In this document: in pieces, positions 18,001 through 28,472 of the stretch | How the letters are laid out: every line of letters begins with the position of its first letter | Numbering within the stretch: position 1 is the first letter of the stretch | Source of the DNA: JAWWPG01 sp038254365 | GTDB taxonomy: Bacteria; Actinomycetota; Actinomycetes; Propionibacteriales; Nocardioidaceae | NCBI GenBank assembly: GCA_038254365.1 | Contig: JBBSGI010000001.1 | Span: forward strand, 62,001-126,000 | Length of the DNA stretch: 64,000 bases | Direction: 5' to 3' | Program-made: the position numbers and the translations under genes | Notes under the pieces: generated by a model | What the model saw: the letters and a program-made list of their open reading frames with translations, nothing else | What the model was told of the DNA's origin: nothing | Database searches by the model: none

Positions 18001-18204
18001 TGCGACCCGTACAGGTCTCGCAAGCCGAATGATTGAACGTCATTGAGCACCGACGACGGCGAGAATCTCGCTCAGAAAACCCTTCCAACCCACGCGATCC
18101 AAGGCCTAAGACGTCGGCACGCATGCTACGAAAGTCGTAGATGGGTCGCCGTGGACGGGCGGCCCACGATCCATTTTCGGGCCGATGATTGGTTGTGGTT
18201 GAGC

Positions 18205-21200
18205 ATGCATGGCGGCGTCAAGGTCTACCGCGGAGCGGCTTCCGCGGCTCGTGCGTACGTCGAGGCCGACCGTTCCCGTGCCGACGACTATTACCTGGCC
18301 GAAGGCGCCGGGGTGGCCCGGCGTTTCGGTGCCTCACCGCAGAACGGCGCTTCAGATCTCGGCATGCTGGACGGTGACGGCTACGAGTGCTGGGTCTCGG
18401 GCTGCGATCCAGCCACCGGGGCGCCCCGAGGGCGGCTGCGGGACGACCCGAACGCCGTGCGGTTCGTCGAAATCACTGTGAACGGACCGAAGACCTGGTC
18501 TCTGGCGGGCTCACTGCACCCGGAGATCGCAGCGGCGTACGACGCAGCGCAGGATCGCGACGCGGAGCAGGTCATCGGCTGGGTGGCCGAGCACACCACC
18601 ACCCGGGTGGGACCACGAGGCCGGCAGGTCCAGGTCCCGGTCCAGCGGATCGAGGCGGTCACCGTCCGCCACTACACCTCGCGTGCCGGCGACCCGCACC
18701 GGCACCTGCACCTCCAGTTCAACGCCCGCGTCTTCGCCGAGGGCAAGTGGCGTGGCCTGCACACGGTCGGCTTCAGAGACAGCATCGAGGCGCTGAACGG
18801 GATCGGGCACGCAGCGATGACTACCGACCCCGAGTTCCGTGCCGCCCTTGCCGCCGCGGGGTTCACCCTCGACCCGGAGTCCGGTGAGATCCGCCAGCTG
18901 GCGCCGTACGCCGGCCGGTTCAGCGCGAGGACGGCGCAGATCGGCCGCAACATCGACCGCTACGAAGCCGAGTGGCGAGCCGATCATCCGTGCGAGGAAC
19001 CGGGGCCAAAGCTCCGTCAGGCGTGGGACCGCCGGGCCTGGAAGGAAGCGCGGCCCGACAAGGTCGTTCCCAAGGACGGCGCCGAGCTCGTGCAGCGGTG
19101 GAACGACGAGCTGCGCTCGCTCGGCTACCACGACCCAACGCCGCAGCCGGGTCTTCCGATTTTCCTTGACGCGGCGCGGCCTGGGTCGTTCAGCCGCGAC
19201 TCCGCGGTCGAGACCGTCCTGACTCGGCTCGGTGCTCGTCGGTCGGCATGGAACCACGCTGACGTTCGCGGTGAGGCGGAGAAGTGGATCGCCGCCACCG
19301 GCCTTGTCGCGCCAGCCGCCGTGCGCCTCGAGCTGGCCGACGACATCACGGCGCGCGCCATCGAGGCGTGCGTGCCACTGTTGGAGGGCGCCAGCGTGCC
19401 CGAGCACATCCGTGCCTGGTCCTCCGCCGATGTGCTTGCGGTCGAGGCTGACATCGTTGCGCGGCTGATCGATCGCGCCACGGGCCCTTGGCAGCCGACG
19501 ACGCTCAGGGAGGGTGTCGCAGATGAGCTCGACGTCGCGCAGCGCGAAGCGGTTGCCGCTCTGGCCGGCACCTCCGAGCTAATGGTGGTGGAAGGCGCCG
19601 CCGGAGCGGGCAAGACCACGACGCTTGCGACCACTGCTCAACTCCTCGCCGCACAGGGCCGTCGGTTCTGCGTGGCCACCCCCACCCTCAAGGCTGCCCA
19701 GGTCGCAGGGCGTGAACTCGGAGCATCCGCCACGTCTGCGGCATGGCTGGTTCATCAGTACGGGTTCCGGTGGGACGACGATGGCCGCTGGACCCGTGTC
19801 AGCGCTCTTCCGGCACCCGGGGCCGTGCTGACCCACGGTGACCTTCTGCTGATCGATGAGGCCGGGATGCTCGACCAGGACACTGCCCGGTCCCTGCTGA
19901 CCATCGCGGATGAGACCGGCGCACGAGTCGCGCTGGTCGGCGACCGGCATCAATTGCCCGCCGCCGGTCGCGGCGGCGTACTCGACCTCGCGGTCCGATG
20001 GGCACCTTCCGGTGCCATCACCAGTCTCGATGTGGTGCACCGATTCAGCGATCCCGAGTACGCCGCGATCAGCCCGGCGATGCGCACGGGCACCAGCCTT
20101 CGCGCCGCCCGCTGTGAGGCATTCGGTGAGCATGTGGGTGAGGTGTTCGACGCACTGTGGTCCCGTGACCAGATCCGCATCTACGCAAGCGAGGCCGAGC
20201 GCAACCACGCTCTCGCCCGACTCGCCGCCGACGCGCTCCTCGCCGGCAACGATGGGGTGCTGCTGATGGCTGACACTCGCGAGCAGACCACCGCGTTGAA
20301 CGGAGCCATCCGCGACCGCCTCGTCGCTGCGGGCCATGTCCACGACATTCGTGTCACCGTGACGCACGCCAGCGAGCGACTGGGGATCGGTGACCGGGTC
20401 GCAACGAGACGCAACGACCGCGACCTCGGCATCGCCAACCGCGACACCTGGACGATCACCGCTATCGCTGACGACGGCGCCCTCGCGCTCCAGGGCGGGC
20501 AGGCGTGGTGCCCGGGTCGTTCCGGCGGCGTACGCACGCGACGAAGTCGAGCTCGCCTATGCCACCACCGTCTACGGCGCACAGGGCGAGACCACCGGCG
20601 AGGGACATGTCGCGCTCGGGGAGCACACGAGCGCCTCGTGGGCGTACGTCGGAATGACCCGCGGCCGCGAGAGCAACCTCGCCCATCTCGTGGCCACGAA
20701 CATCGACGATGCCCGCCGCCAGTGGGACGAGGCCTTCTCCCGCGACCGAGCCGACCTGGGGCCGGCCCACGCCGCTCAACGTGCCGCCGAGGACGTCGGG
20801 CGCTACGCGCCCCATCGGCGGCTCGACGCTGCCCTGGCAGAGCTGCGGGCCGCCTGGACGAAGGAGGACCAGCTACGAGGCATGATCCGCCAGGCGATCC
20901 ACCGCCGCGACTCGGTCGCTGCCTATGGCCGCGTGGCAGACGAGCGCGTGGCAGAGATCGATGCCGAGATCGCCGAATATCGCGGGCTGCTCGATACCGC
21001 CAGCGATCAAGTGGGCATCCGGATCAACGAGCCCGCGATCCGGAGCCTCCCACCCGGCCGCGTCGAGCAAGAGCACGCCGCTTGGGCAGAGAACCGCGCC
21101 GACGCCGCCATGGCCGTTCATGCCGAGCGCCAAGTCCGCCAGGAATCTCGCCGCCGCAAGGTCGAACACTCCTACCGGCAGCCCCGTGGCCACGGAGTGG

Positions 21201-21214
21201 GGATCGGCATGTGA
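18205..21214 (+). pseudogene. MobF-type conjugative relaxase/helicase (TraA-like), one frameshift
   Basis: The start ATG 18205 gives MHGGVKVYRGAASAARAYVE, a typical actinobacterial start; the frame also runs back to 18043. The relaxase domain has paired tyrosines Y29-Y30 in ADDYYLAEG and the metal-binding histidines H165, H167 and H169 in DPHRHLHLQF. A helicase domain follows, with P-loop GAAGAGKTT near 463-471 and LLIDEAGMLDQ. At about 20505 the frame breaks; the correct continuation, VVPAAYARDEVELAYATTVY then GMTRGRESN, lies one frame over and ends at 21214. As sequenced, the C-terminal helicase motifs are uncoupled. In life it would nick oriT and unwind the transferred strand. Confidence 0.85.
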
Positions 21215-21566
21215 ACGTCCCAGATGCCCCCGGCGCAGGGCGCTGAGCGAACAACAGGGGTAGATCCGTGAACAGGCCCTGACCTGCGCAAACGCGGTTC
21301 GACGCCCCGCCTACCCCCTGCGCCATCTGACAGGGGGTAGGAACTTGGTGAGGTTCCCCCTTCACCATGTCGTCGTGGAATCTCTTCAACTCTCGGACGG
21401 GCGCGCCTCTGAACTGCGCAAACACTCTCCGCCCGTCCTCCGCCCGTCCCAGGACGGGCGGCCTCGGGAGGGGCGCTTTCTGGTGCGCACCGTGAGGACA
21501 GTTGACCGCACAGCCCCTCTTCCCGGCCTTGGGGAGGAGCCACCACCACACACCGGGGAGACGACG
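21215..21566. other. Relaxase-downstream intergenic region with hairpins (oriT or terminator candidate)
   Basis: This 352-bp gap without a gene holds two strong inverted repeats. The first has arms CCTACCCCCTG at 21310-21320 and CAGGGGGTAGG at 21331-21341 (perfect 11 bp, 10-base loop). The second has CCGCCCGTCC at 21440-21449 and GGACGGGCGG at 21452-21461 (perfect 10 bp), with an extra copy of CCGCCCGTCC at 21429-21438. CTGCGCAAAC occurs twice, near 21285 and 21415. Hairpins and repeats beside a relaxase gene are typical of a transfer origin, but terminators for the relaxase gene fit too. Confidence 0.5.
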
Positions 21567-21785
21567 ATGAGCCACACCCAACCGAACCGGACCGACACCA
21601 ACGACCAGTTGCTCACCATCGATGAGGTCTCCGAGATGCTCCGGGTACCCGTCGGAACGCTGCGCTACTGGCGCCACCTCGGCGCCGGACCGCACAGCTT
21701 CAAGGTTGGCCGGTGGGTCCGATACCGCCGCGGTGACGTACGGGCCTGGATCAACGCCAAGCGCCGGGGCACCGCCGCGAGCTGA
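21567..21785 (+). CDS. AlpA/MerR-like helix-turn-helix protein
   Basis: 72 residues from ATG 21567, with GGGGAG six bases upstream; a longer frame from 21345 has no support. LLTIDEVSEMLRVPVGTLRYW is the winged-helix recognition pattern of excisionase/AlpA proteins, followed by RWVRYRRGDVRAWINAKRR. Such small proteins usually control excision or element gene expression. It lies 35 bp before a second HTH gene on the same strand and downstream of the relaxase. Confidence 0.8.
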   Translation: MSHTQPNRTDTNDQLLTIDEVSEMLRVPVGTLRYWRHLGAGPHSFKVGRWVRYRRGDVRAWINAKRRGTAAS

Positions 21786-21820
21786 GGGGCGACCGAGCTG
21801 TGCGGGAGGGAGGTACGCCG

Positions 21821-22078
21821 ATGTCCGAGCGGGCGCCGTACCGACCGCTGCTGACGATTGACGAGGCAGCGGCTTACCTCAACGTGCCCGCACGCTGGGT
21901 GGCCGACGCCGTACGTCAGCGGAAGGTCCGGTGCACCCGGATCGGCAAGCACGTCCGGTTCCGCATCGAGCATCTGGAGGAACTGGTCGTCGCCGGCGAA
22001 CAGCCCGTCATCATCCCTGCACAGCCGCTCGCCCTCGTTCCTCAGCCACGACGCCGAGGAGGACGTTCTCGGCTATGA
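21821..22078 (+). CDS. Excisionase-family helix-turn-helix protein
   Basis: 85 residues from ATG 21821, with GGGAGGGAGG upstream. LLTIDEAAAYLNVPARWVAD and then CTRIGKHVRFRIEHLEELV are the excisionase-type HTH and wing. The C-terminus PRRRGGRSRL is basic. It is likely a recombination directionality factor or regulator of the element. A decayed duplicate sits 4.1 kb upstream. It is co-directional with the preceding HTH gene, probably one transcript. Confidence 0.8.
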   Translation: MSERAPYRPLLTIDEAAAYLNVPARWVADAVRQRKVRCTRIGKHVRFRIEHLEELVVAGEQPVIIPAQPLALVPQPRRRGGRSRL

Positions 22079-22160
22079 CTGGGTGTGGCCCTTTCGTGCC
22101 CGACCCGAGCCGCCAGCCCTTTTCCAGACAGCCGATGTGCGAGCGTCATTTCGGCTCCAG
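21868..22160 (+). repeat. Long direct repeat, copy B (pairs with 17710-18000)
   Basis: This is the intact partner of copy A; it covers most of the excisionase-like gene and about 80 bp after it. Similarity fades after the shared TGTGCGAGCGTCA. Confidence 0.65.
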
Positions 22161-22473
22161 ATTGACGCGGGTGTTCGTTCCAGGCCGATCAGTCAGCCCG
22201 CAGCGATCGGGTGGGCAGTCTCGGTTGCCTTCACTTTCTCTCTCAGATCGTGCGTGCAGGGTCTGGGACGAATCCGTCGGGTGTTGGCTTGAAGGACGTA
22301 GGCTGTTTCAGTTTCTTCGGCGGCGGCATCGGTGCCGCGACCTTTGCGTGTCGCGAGCACGGCGCCGTCAGCAGTGCAGTTCGACTACAAACCGCTCGGA
22401 GCAACGCATGTAGGCGTCTTCTTCGGCCCAGCGCAGGGCGGGAGTGCTTCCATGCGTGCGGCAAACCATAGGG
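22079..22473. other. 395-bp gap without a convincing gene
   Basis: The first 80 bp belong to the direct repeat. The rest separates the HTH genes (plus) from the end of the NACHT gene (minus). The open frames here have no recognisable domain or ribosome binding site, and I see no strong hairpin. Confidence 0.5.
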
Positions 22474-25400
22474 CTAGAGGCTGTCGCCGAAGGTGTGTAC
22501 GGGGCCAGTCTCTTCGCTGAAGAGGTCGCATACCGTAATGCGCCGGTCCACCTGCCGCAGCACGCTCAAGGCCCGTTCGCGGCGCTCCGGCGTCAAGACT
22601 CCTGCAGCCTTCAACACGCTCGCGCAGCCATAGATCCGACGCGCGGCGTAGTGCTCGTCCGGTCCACCGTAGGGAGCGTCAACCGGTAGTGGAGGGGTCA
22701 GGTCCGACGGCGTTGACCCGTCCAACGCCGCACCAAGAGCACCGACCGCTTCGGGATCCGTGGCAGTCCGTCGCAGAAGTGGAATCGTGAACTTCCACGA
22801 TGGCTCGCTGGCTCGCTCTACCCGGTACGGATAACTGAGACCTTCGACGACCGAGGGGAACTGGCTGACGGGTGTCGCCATCGCCAGCATCGTGATGGCC
22901 TCTAGCCACGAGGTCGTGCTGCTCTCTCGTCCGTCCTCGAACGGCCGGCGCAGCCACGCTGTGAACCTCGCTAGGCGGCTCTGGACTAGTTCGCTTTCCG
23001 GGTACAGGAACGCGTGAGCTGCGCGGATGATGGAGCCGGGGCTGCCGCGACCGTAGTACTGCTGTGGGTGACCATTTGCTGCGTCGGAGGCCTCGATCAG
23101 CAACGCTTCTCGGGCTTCGTCTGAGAAGTCCCAGTCGGCAGTTAGCTTCGTGAAGGCCCAACGTTCCCGATGTGCTCCACGGTCGCTTGGAGCGTCGATG
23201 TCGCGATCCGCAGCCTCGAGAACTCGGCGGAAGTTCGCCTGGGTGCGACCAGTCTCCGCGAGGAGTAGTTCCAGACCCGCTGACGTGGACTTGACCGCTG
23301 AGATCTGGTCCTTGGCCGAGGCTCCGCTCTGGGCGGCACGCTCCTCAACAAAGTCGACGATGAGCCTGTTGTCTGAGGCGGAGAGCAAGGCACTGAGCGC
23401 TCGTGCGTCGTCGGTGTCCTTGGTCGAGCGGCTGTTACTCAGGCGCCGCAGCGGGTCATCACCCAGGTGTGAGGCCAGGGTGTCCCACTGCCGTGCGACA
23501 AGGTCGACCAACAGGTCGTCCGGGTTTCCGTACAGGTCGGTGAGACGGACCCCAGGTGGGGACGCCTCGCCGATGGTTTCGAGCAAGCCGTCGAGCAGTT
23601 CCGGCATCTCGAGCAGAAGCATGCAGATCCAGGCGATCTGGCGTTGCTCGTCGTGGCTGGGACCGTAGGCGACGAGGTCGTGGCGAACTGTCTCCTGCCA
23701 CTGGGTGAGGAGTCCCGCGGCTGCGGGGTCGTGTTCGGTCCGCTGTAGCGCGCGTGTGATGCCCACCGCTGCCGTGCGGCGAACTCCATCGTCTTGGTCT
23801 CTGGTCCATGCCGACAAGACCTCGAGCAATTGCGCCGCCGGAATCGGCGCCAAGCAAAGTTCATGAACGAGTACCTCGCGCAGTTCGGGGCGCAGTGCCG
23901 TCAACAGGTCCAGAGCGAGGTCCAGCGCTTGCGCTGATGCTTCGTCCTGGAGCTTCGAGTGGGCATACAGCACGGCAGAGTGGATTCGATCCGGTAGTCC
24001 TTCGGAAACGTGGGCGTCATTGTGGAGCTCATTGATGGCGTAGAGCGCGGTGTGCGCCGGCCAGCTGTAGATGATGTTGTCGATGTGCCAGCTGAGTCCT
24101 CTGCGGGTCGGAACTGTCATGCAGTCGGCTGCGACCCTGGCTGAGTCGTGGCTGGCGAGAATCGCGGCCGCCTCGTCGGGCGAAATGGAGACGTCTTCGC
24201 TCGCTCGCCCGGCGGCGGCTTCTTCCAGCAGGTGCCAGGCTGTTGCCACCGCGCCAGCGACAACGACGTGCTCCTCGCTGGCGAACTCAGGCCGTGCTGT
24301 GTTGAGGTTGCGCAGCACCTCCAGGATGCGGGCGAATCCGTCGGCTGTGCCCAGATGCCGCAGGGCGATGTCGGCGAGCTTCGCTGCTTGCGTGTCGTCA
24401 CCGAAGCGCCTGTTGAGTTCTGCGTGCACTTCCGAGTCAGTGCCGAATCGGCGGACCAGCTCCCGGGCAGCGCCATACGGGCGGAAGCCGTCGAGGGCGT
24501 CGAGCAGGGCACGCTTGGCGCCCTCGTCTGCAAGAGCCTTCGTCAGGATGGAAGCGTGGGCTCGCATGCTCGTCATGAGGTCGCCGATCCTGGAGTTGAT
24601 CGCTGCCTTGACGACCGGCTCGTCGGTCCATGCCGCTGGCATGGTCTCTATGTTGTACAGGATCAGCGGGTGGCTGGATGTGTTGTCGGAGAGCTCAGCC
24701 ACAACCCAGTCCCGGAGGCGCGACTCATTCGCAAACGGGCCGCATGCGATTTCCCAGCACATCGATCGGCTTCCGCCCGTCATCGGATCTTGTCGCAGGG
24801 TCTCTTCGACGAACCGGACCATCTCGTCACGCTGGGGTGCCCCCAGTTCGGAGACTGCCCGCAGGACCAATTGGGCATTGAGTCCGGTCCACCCGTGGTC
24901 TTCAAGGTAGTGACTCGCTTCGTAAAGGTGGCTCATCACGAACCCGTACTCGTCAGCCGTGAAGAGGTCCGCAAGGCTCACTTCGGGGGCGGATTCTGCG
25001 ATGGCGTGTAGAGCCGAGGTTCGGATGTTGGTCTTCGGAGTGTTCCTGGCCCATTCGAGATGCTCACGCGTAATCGGATCGTCAGGCCAGCCGAGCGCCA
25101 AGGCTGTCAGTGCGGCGGCCTGGGTACGCGCATCGGGTGCGTCGCGAACCATCTGGACGACCGCGGGGTCGATTGGGACAGCGGAGTGGGCGTCGACAGT
25201 CGCGGTGGATTCGGTGGGTGAATCGGGACTCGATCGGCGATTTCCGAACCGTCGCACGAAGCTTTCAACCGCGTTCGAGCGCGCGTTGGCGTCTTCGTTC
25301 CGGAAGTTCTGCAGCAGGATGCGGCGAAGCCGATCGTCGTCATCTGTCTGGATTTGGTGAAGCGCACACAAGGCTGGGCCGGCGTAGGGCCGGGTTGCGT

Positions 25401-27900
25401 CCAGCCAACGCCGAAAGGTCGGCTCCAGTACGCGCCAATGGGACGGTGAGGTCGCCGCCCGGACGAGTCTGGTGATGAGTTCGGCGCTGAACTCCAAGGA
25501 CGTCAAATCTTCTACTTCGATAATGATCCTTTCCAGCATCGCTCGAGCGTCGCGTGGTGCGAGCCTTACCTCGGATGCGAGCGCGTCCGCCACGAACAGC
25601 CAGGAAGCTCGACGCCCTTGGAGGTTTGCGGGCCACGGCAACTCGCATGCGTCCGCGCCGCTTTGCACGACCGTCTCGATGATGTGTGCGACAGACTGCT
25701 TGCTGGTCTGCCTGTTCAATGCGGAAAGTAGAACGTCGGTCCAGGCCGGGTCGGCATGCCGCGTGACGACCGTGGCCTCGAGTTCGTCGGGCCCCTTTTC
25801 CGCCAGGTGGCAGCCGACGAGGTGGTCGCCGATGACGCGGTGCACGAACGAGACGTGCTTGACTCCCTGAGCCACGAGAACGCCGAACTCGTCCTCTGCC
25901 ATCGCCATGATCTGTTTGCTGAGCTGAGCAGCCTCCGATTCCGCGTACCCCAGGATGTCCTCGTCGGCGAGAAGGCGGGCTACGAGGTTGCGCATGTCGC
26001 GGATCGGCACCGGCTGCGGGGTCTCGCTTGTTTTTAGCTCGTGGGCCACGGCCTGGATCAGGGTTCGGAAGTCGTCGGTCGACAGTCGGCTACCGGGCAC
26101 CTTGGACGCACGCGCGCGCATCTTGGGGTGCGTGTCGAGCAGCATTCTGATCACCGTCTCGTAGAGGTCATAGCGGCGCGGCGGCAGTGGTTCACCTCGC
26201 CAGGTGCGGGCGAGCAGCGCGAGAAGGAGCGGGACGCGCGCGAAAGGCTGGAGGTCTGCTTCACGGCCGAGCTCGGCCAGAAACGGCTCGACGTTGGCAG
26301 CAGACCACGTCAGCTGATGCGGCCCAACCCCCTCTCGTGTTGTTGGGTCTCCCGGCGAAAGGCGCTGTGAGGTGTCCAGGTCGGCCGGAGGGGCGAGGTA
26401 TTGGGTTGCGATCCGTCGCTGTTGCTCGCGGTCCAGTGGGGCGACATCGGCGCGCCGCCAGGGAAGTGTGAACGGCAGTCGGCTCGGCGCGTACGGTCTC
26501 GTTGAGAGGACCGCGGCAGTCTCGCTGTGGCCCAGGTGGGTTTCGATCGCTCCGATAGCCAGGTTCGCCGTCGACTCGCTCGTCCACTCGTCGATGCCGT
26601 CGATGAGCAGGAGCAGGCGGTCATCCTGAAGGGCCTGTGTGACCAGCGGAACGAGATCGGGCCTGCCATGGTTGCTCAGCCAGGTCTCGACAGCTGTCGT
26701 CAGGGAATGGGATTGGTCAGCATCCAGGTGTCGGCACAGGAAGCCGAACGGAAGCCACACCGGCAGTCGCTCGCCATGGATGCGTTGAAGTGCGGCGGAC
26801 TCGGGTGCCTCCGCGAGCAGGTCCGATGCAACGAACCGGAGCAGGCTTGACTTGCCGGTTCCGGGATCACCGACAAGAAGGTCTCGTGACCCGCGCGAAA
26901 GCCACCGGTCGGCTGGCTCTGCGCCGCTGACTCCACCAGATCCACGGTGGTCCTCCAACAACGCCCGCACGGAGCGCAGGGACTTTCTGGGGCGTCGCCG
27001 TGAAGGCGTCGTCCGCAGTTCGACGCGCCCGGTCTCGGGCGTGGCTGCTTCTGGCGCCGCGGGCGGAGCTTCTCGAGTGGTTCGGTCCACAAGGTCTTCA
27101 CGACTGGTGTCGCGCTCGATGACGTCGACGATGACGAACTCATCGCGCTGCGCGCTCTCGACGGGCGTGAGTGACGCTGCCGCTGCGAAGGCGGATTCGT
27201 ACAGGGTCCGCAGTTCCGCGCGTAGGCGGCGGGTTTCAGTGCGGTCCAAACGTCTGCTCGGAAGCTGTGAGAGCGCGCTCTGCCCGCAGAACCGTGCTAC
27301 CCACTGCTCTCCGAAGAACCGGTCGACGAGCCGCGGTCGGTCCCTGAGAAGCTCGTTGATCGTTTCGGCATGCCAGGGAACGAACTCGACTCCATGATCT
27401 TCGAGACGGTCGGAGGCAGCTCGGACTGCGTCATCGAGCTTCGTGTCAGTGAAGTCGAAGGTTGTCGCGAGGATGAAGGTTCGGCTGGTACTCGCCCAAC
27501 GGCCCTCCAGAAACCTGGTCACCGCTGCTTCGATGTCGCCAGCAGTGAACTTCGTGACGCGCTTCGACTGGAGAGTGATGTAGCGGTCGCTGGCCGGGAT
27601 CGTGGTTTCGACTGGCTCGCCGTCCTGCTGTGCTCGGAAACGGCCGTAGACGTCGATGCCGGCCTGGTCCTGGCCCGGCGCTCCATAGGACTTTGCGTAG
27701 GTGAGGTCCGCTTGGTCATCGAGGAGACAGAGGAACAGGCGTTCCGCATCGCGGTAGCCAAGCCTCCCAAGGGGGAGGGTGTCGACCGCTGGGGAGACGG
27801 GCAGGTCGTCATCAACGTCCGACGGGACCTGAAAGAGCGTCGGGTCTAGGTCAGGCGTCGCCGAGGACGGGCCTGACACTGCGCTGCGCTGCGACGTCAC
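22474..27900 (-). CDS. Nuclease-NACHT STAND NTPase with long repeat C-terminus (putative anti-phage sensor)
   Basis: 1808 residues from GTG 27900, with GAGGAGGAG four bases upstream. Residues about 45-205 look like a PD-(D/E)XK nuclease: GIDVYGRF (D83) and ITLQSKR (Q111, K113) form a D...QxK site, followed by TFILATTFDF. The NACHT/STAND NTPase has Walker A GDPGTGKSS (344-352), Walker B LLLLIDGIDEW (429-439) and STRPY. The remaining roughly 1200 residues are helical, with HEAT/TPR-like repeats, the usual sensor part. This nuclease-NTPase-repeat order is that of antiviral STAND proteins, where a phage protein triggers oligomerisation and DNA cleavage. The trigger here is unknown. The frame is intact, monocistronic, and lies in a mobile island beside other defence genes. 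Confidence 0.8.
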   Translation of the reverse strand: MTSQRSAVSGPSSATPDLDPTLFQVPSDVDDDLPVSPAVDTLPLGRLGYRDAERLFLCLLDDQADLTYAKSYGAPGQDQAGIDVYGRFRAQQDGEPVETTIPASDRYITLQSKRVTKFTAGDIEAAVTRFLEGRWASTSRTFILATTFDFTDTKLDDAVRAASDRLEDHGVEFVPWHAETINELLRDRPRLVDRFFGEQWVARFCGQSALSQLPSRRLDRTETRRLRAELRTLYESAFAAAASLTPVESAQRDEFVIVDVIERDTSREDLVDRTTREAPPAAPEAATPETGRVELRTTPSRRRPRKSLRSVRALLEDHRGSGGVSGAEPADRWLSRGSRDLLVGDPGTGKSSLLRFVASDLLAEAPESAALQRIHGERLPVWLPFGFLCRHLDADQSHSLTTAVETWLSNHGRPDLVPLVTQALQDDRLLLLIDGIDEWTSESTANLAIGAIETHLGHSETAAVLSTRPYAPSRLPFTLPWRRADVAPLDREQQRRIATQYLAPPADLDTSQRLSPGDPTTREGVGPHQLTWSAANVEPFLAELGREADLQPFARVPLLLALLARTWRGEPLPPRRYDLYETVIRMLLDTHPKMRARASKVPGSRLSTDDFRTLIQAVAHELKTSETPQPVPIRDMRNLVARLLADEDILGYAESEAAQLSKQIMAMAEDEFGVLVAQGVKHVSFVHRVIGDHLVGCHLAEKGPDELEATVVTRHADPAWTDVLLSALNRQTSKQSVAHIIETVVQSGADACELPWPANLQGRRASWLFVADALASEVRLAPRDARAMLERIIIEVEDLTSLEFSAELITRLVRAATSPSHWRVLEPTFRRWLDATRPYAGPALCALHQIQTDDDDRLRRILLQNFRNEDANARSNAVESFVRRFGNRRSSPDSPTESTATVDAHSAVPIDPAVVQMVRDAPDARTQAAALTALALGWPDDPITREHLEWARNTPKTNIRTSALHAIAESAPEVSLADLFTADEYGFVMSHLYEASHYLEDHGWTGLNAQLVLRAVSELGAPQRDEMVRFVEETLRQDPMTGGSRSMCWEIACGPFANESRLRDWVVAELSDNTSSHPLILYNIETMPAAWTDEPVVKAAINSRIGDLMTSMRAHASILTKALADEGAKRALLDALDGFRPYGAARELVRRFGTDSEVHAELNRRFGDDTQAAKLADIALRHLGTADGFARILEVLRNLNTARPEFASEEHVVVAGAVATAWHLLEEAAAGRASEDVSISPDEAAAILASHDSARVAADCMTVPTRRGLSWHIDNIIYSWPAHTALYAINELHNDAHVSEGLPDRIHSAVLYAHSKLQDEASAQALDLALDLLTALRPELREVLVHELCLAPIPAAQLLEVLSAWTRDQDDGVRRTAAVGITRALQRTEHDPAAAGLLTQWQETVRHDLVAYGPSHDEQRQIAWICMLLLEMPELLDGLLETIGEASPPGVRLTDLYGNPDDLLVDLVARQWDTLASHLGDDPLRRLSNSRSTKDTDDARALSALLSASDNRLIVDFVEERAAQSGASAKDQISAVKSTSAGLELLLAETGRTQANFRRVLEAADRDIDAPSDRGAHRERWAFTKLTADWDFSDEAREALLIEASDAANGHPQQYYGRGSPGSIIRAAHAFLYPESELVQSRLARFTAWLRRPFEDGRESSTTSWLEAITMLAMATPVSQFPSVVEGLSYPYRVERASEPSWKFTIPLLRRTATDPEAVGALGAALDGSTPSDLTPPLPVDAPYGGPDEHYAARRIYGCASVLKAAGVLTPERRERALSVLRQVDRRITVCDLFSEETGPVHTFGDSL

Positions 27901-28151
27901 CGGCTCCTCCTCACCCGGCTGAGGTTAGCGGCCAGCGCCGACGCAGACGGCCTCATGCCCGGCGCTTTGAACAGGTTGCGGAGTTAGTGCGTCATTTCGC
28001 CGCGAATGCCCAGGTTCCTCAAATGTGCGCTCATCCGTGTGGGCGCTATCCTTCCGCGGCGGAGGCGAGGCTCGTCTTGCGCTTCATGCATGACCGACAC
28101 GCCCCTGAGCGTTGAGCGGCTCCCATCAGTGGTGGTGCCTCTTCTCGTGAT

Positions 28152-28472
28152 TTACGCGCCCCGAGTCACGAACTCGGCGACCTGATGGGCACGCTGCTCA
28201 AGGTCGCGGGCAAGCTCGCCCAGCGCCGCGCGATCGACCGGGCTGGCTGCCTCCAGGGCTGCCGCGCGGATGAACGAGGTGACCTTGACGCCGGCCTGCT
28301 CGGCACGCGCACGAAGTTCAGCGATCTCCTTGTCGGAGAACCGGACCGAGATCGTGACCGACCGCTTGACCGTGATCGGCACGTCCTCGCCGTCGTCGAA
28401 CTCGGAGAGGTCGTGCGTCTCGTTGTAGTACGCGGCCAGCTCGGCCTCGGACCTCGACTCGCTCATGCTCAT
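28152..28472 (-). CDS. BrnA/CopG-like antitoxin
   Basis: 106 residues from ATG 28472, which overlaps the toxin stop as ATGA. A polar N-terminus (AAYYNETHDLSEFDDGEDVP) precedes VKRSVTISVRFSDKEIAELR and AEQAGVKVTSFIRAAAL, a ribbon-helix-helix fold. In BrnTA systems this protein neutralises the toxin and represses the operon. The toxin-first gene order fits brnT-brnA. Confidence 0.8.
   Translation of the reverse strand: MSMSESRSEAELAAYYNETHDLSEFDDGEDVPITVKRSVTISVRFSDKEIAELRARAEQAGVKVTSFIRAAALEAASPVDRAALGELARDLEQRAHQVAEFVTRGA

Noticed and set aside
20480..20540. Programmed frameshift in the relaxase gene
   Set aside because: There is no slippery heptamer or following structure evident, and MobF relaxases are normally single frames; a mutation or sequence error is simpler.
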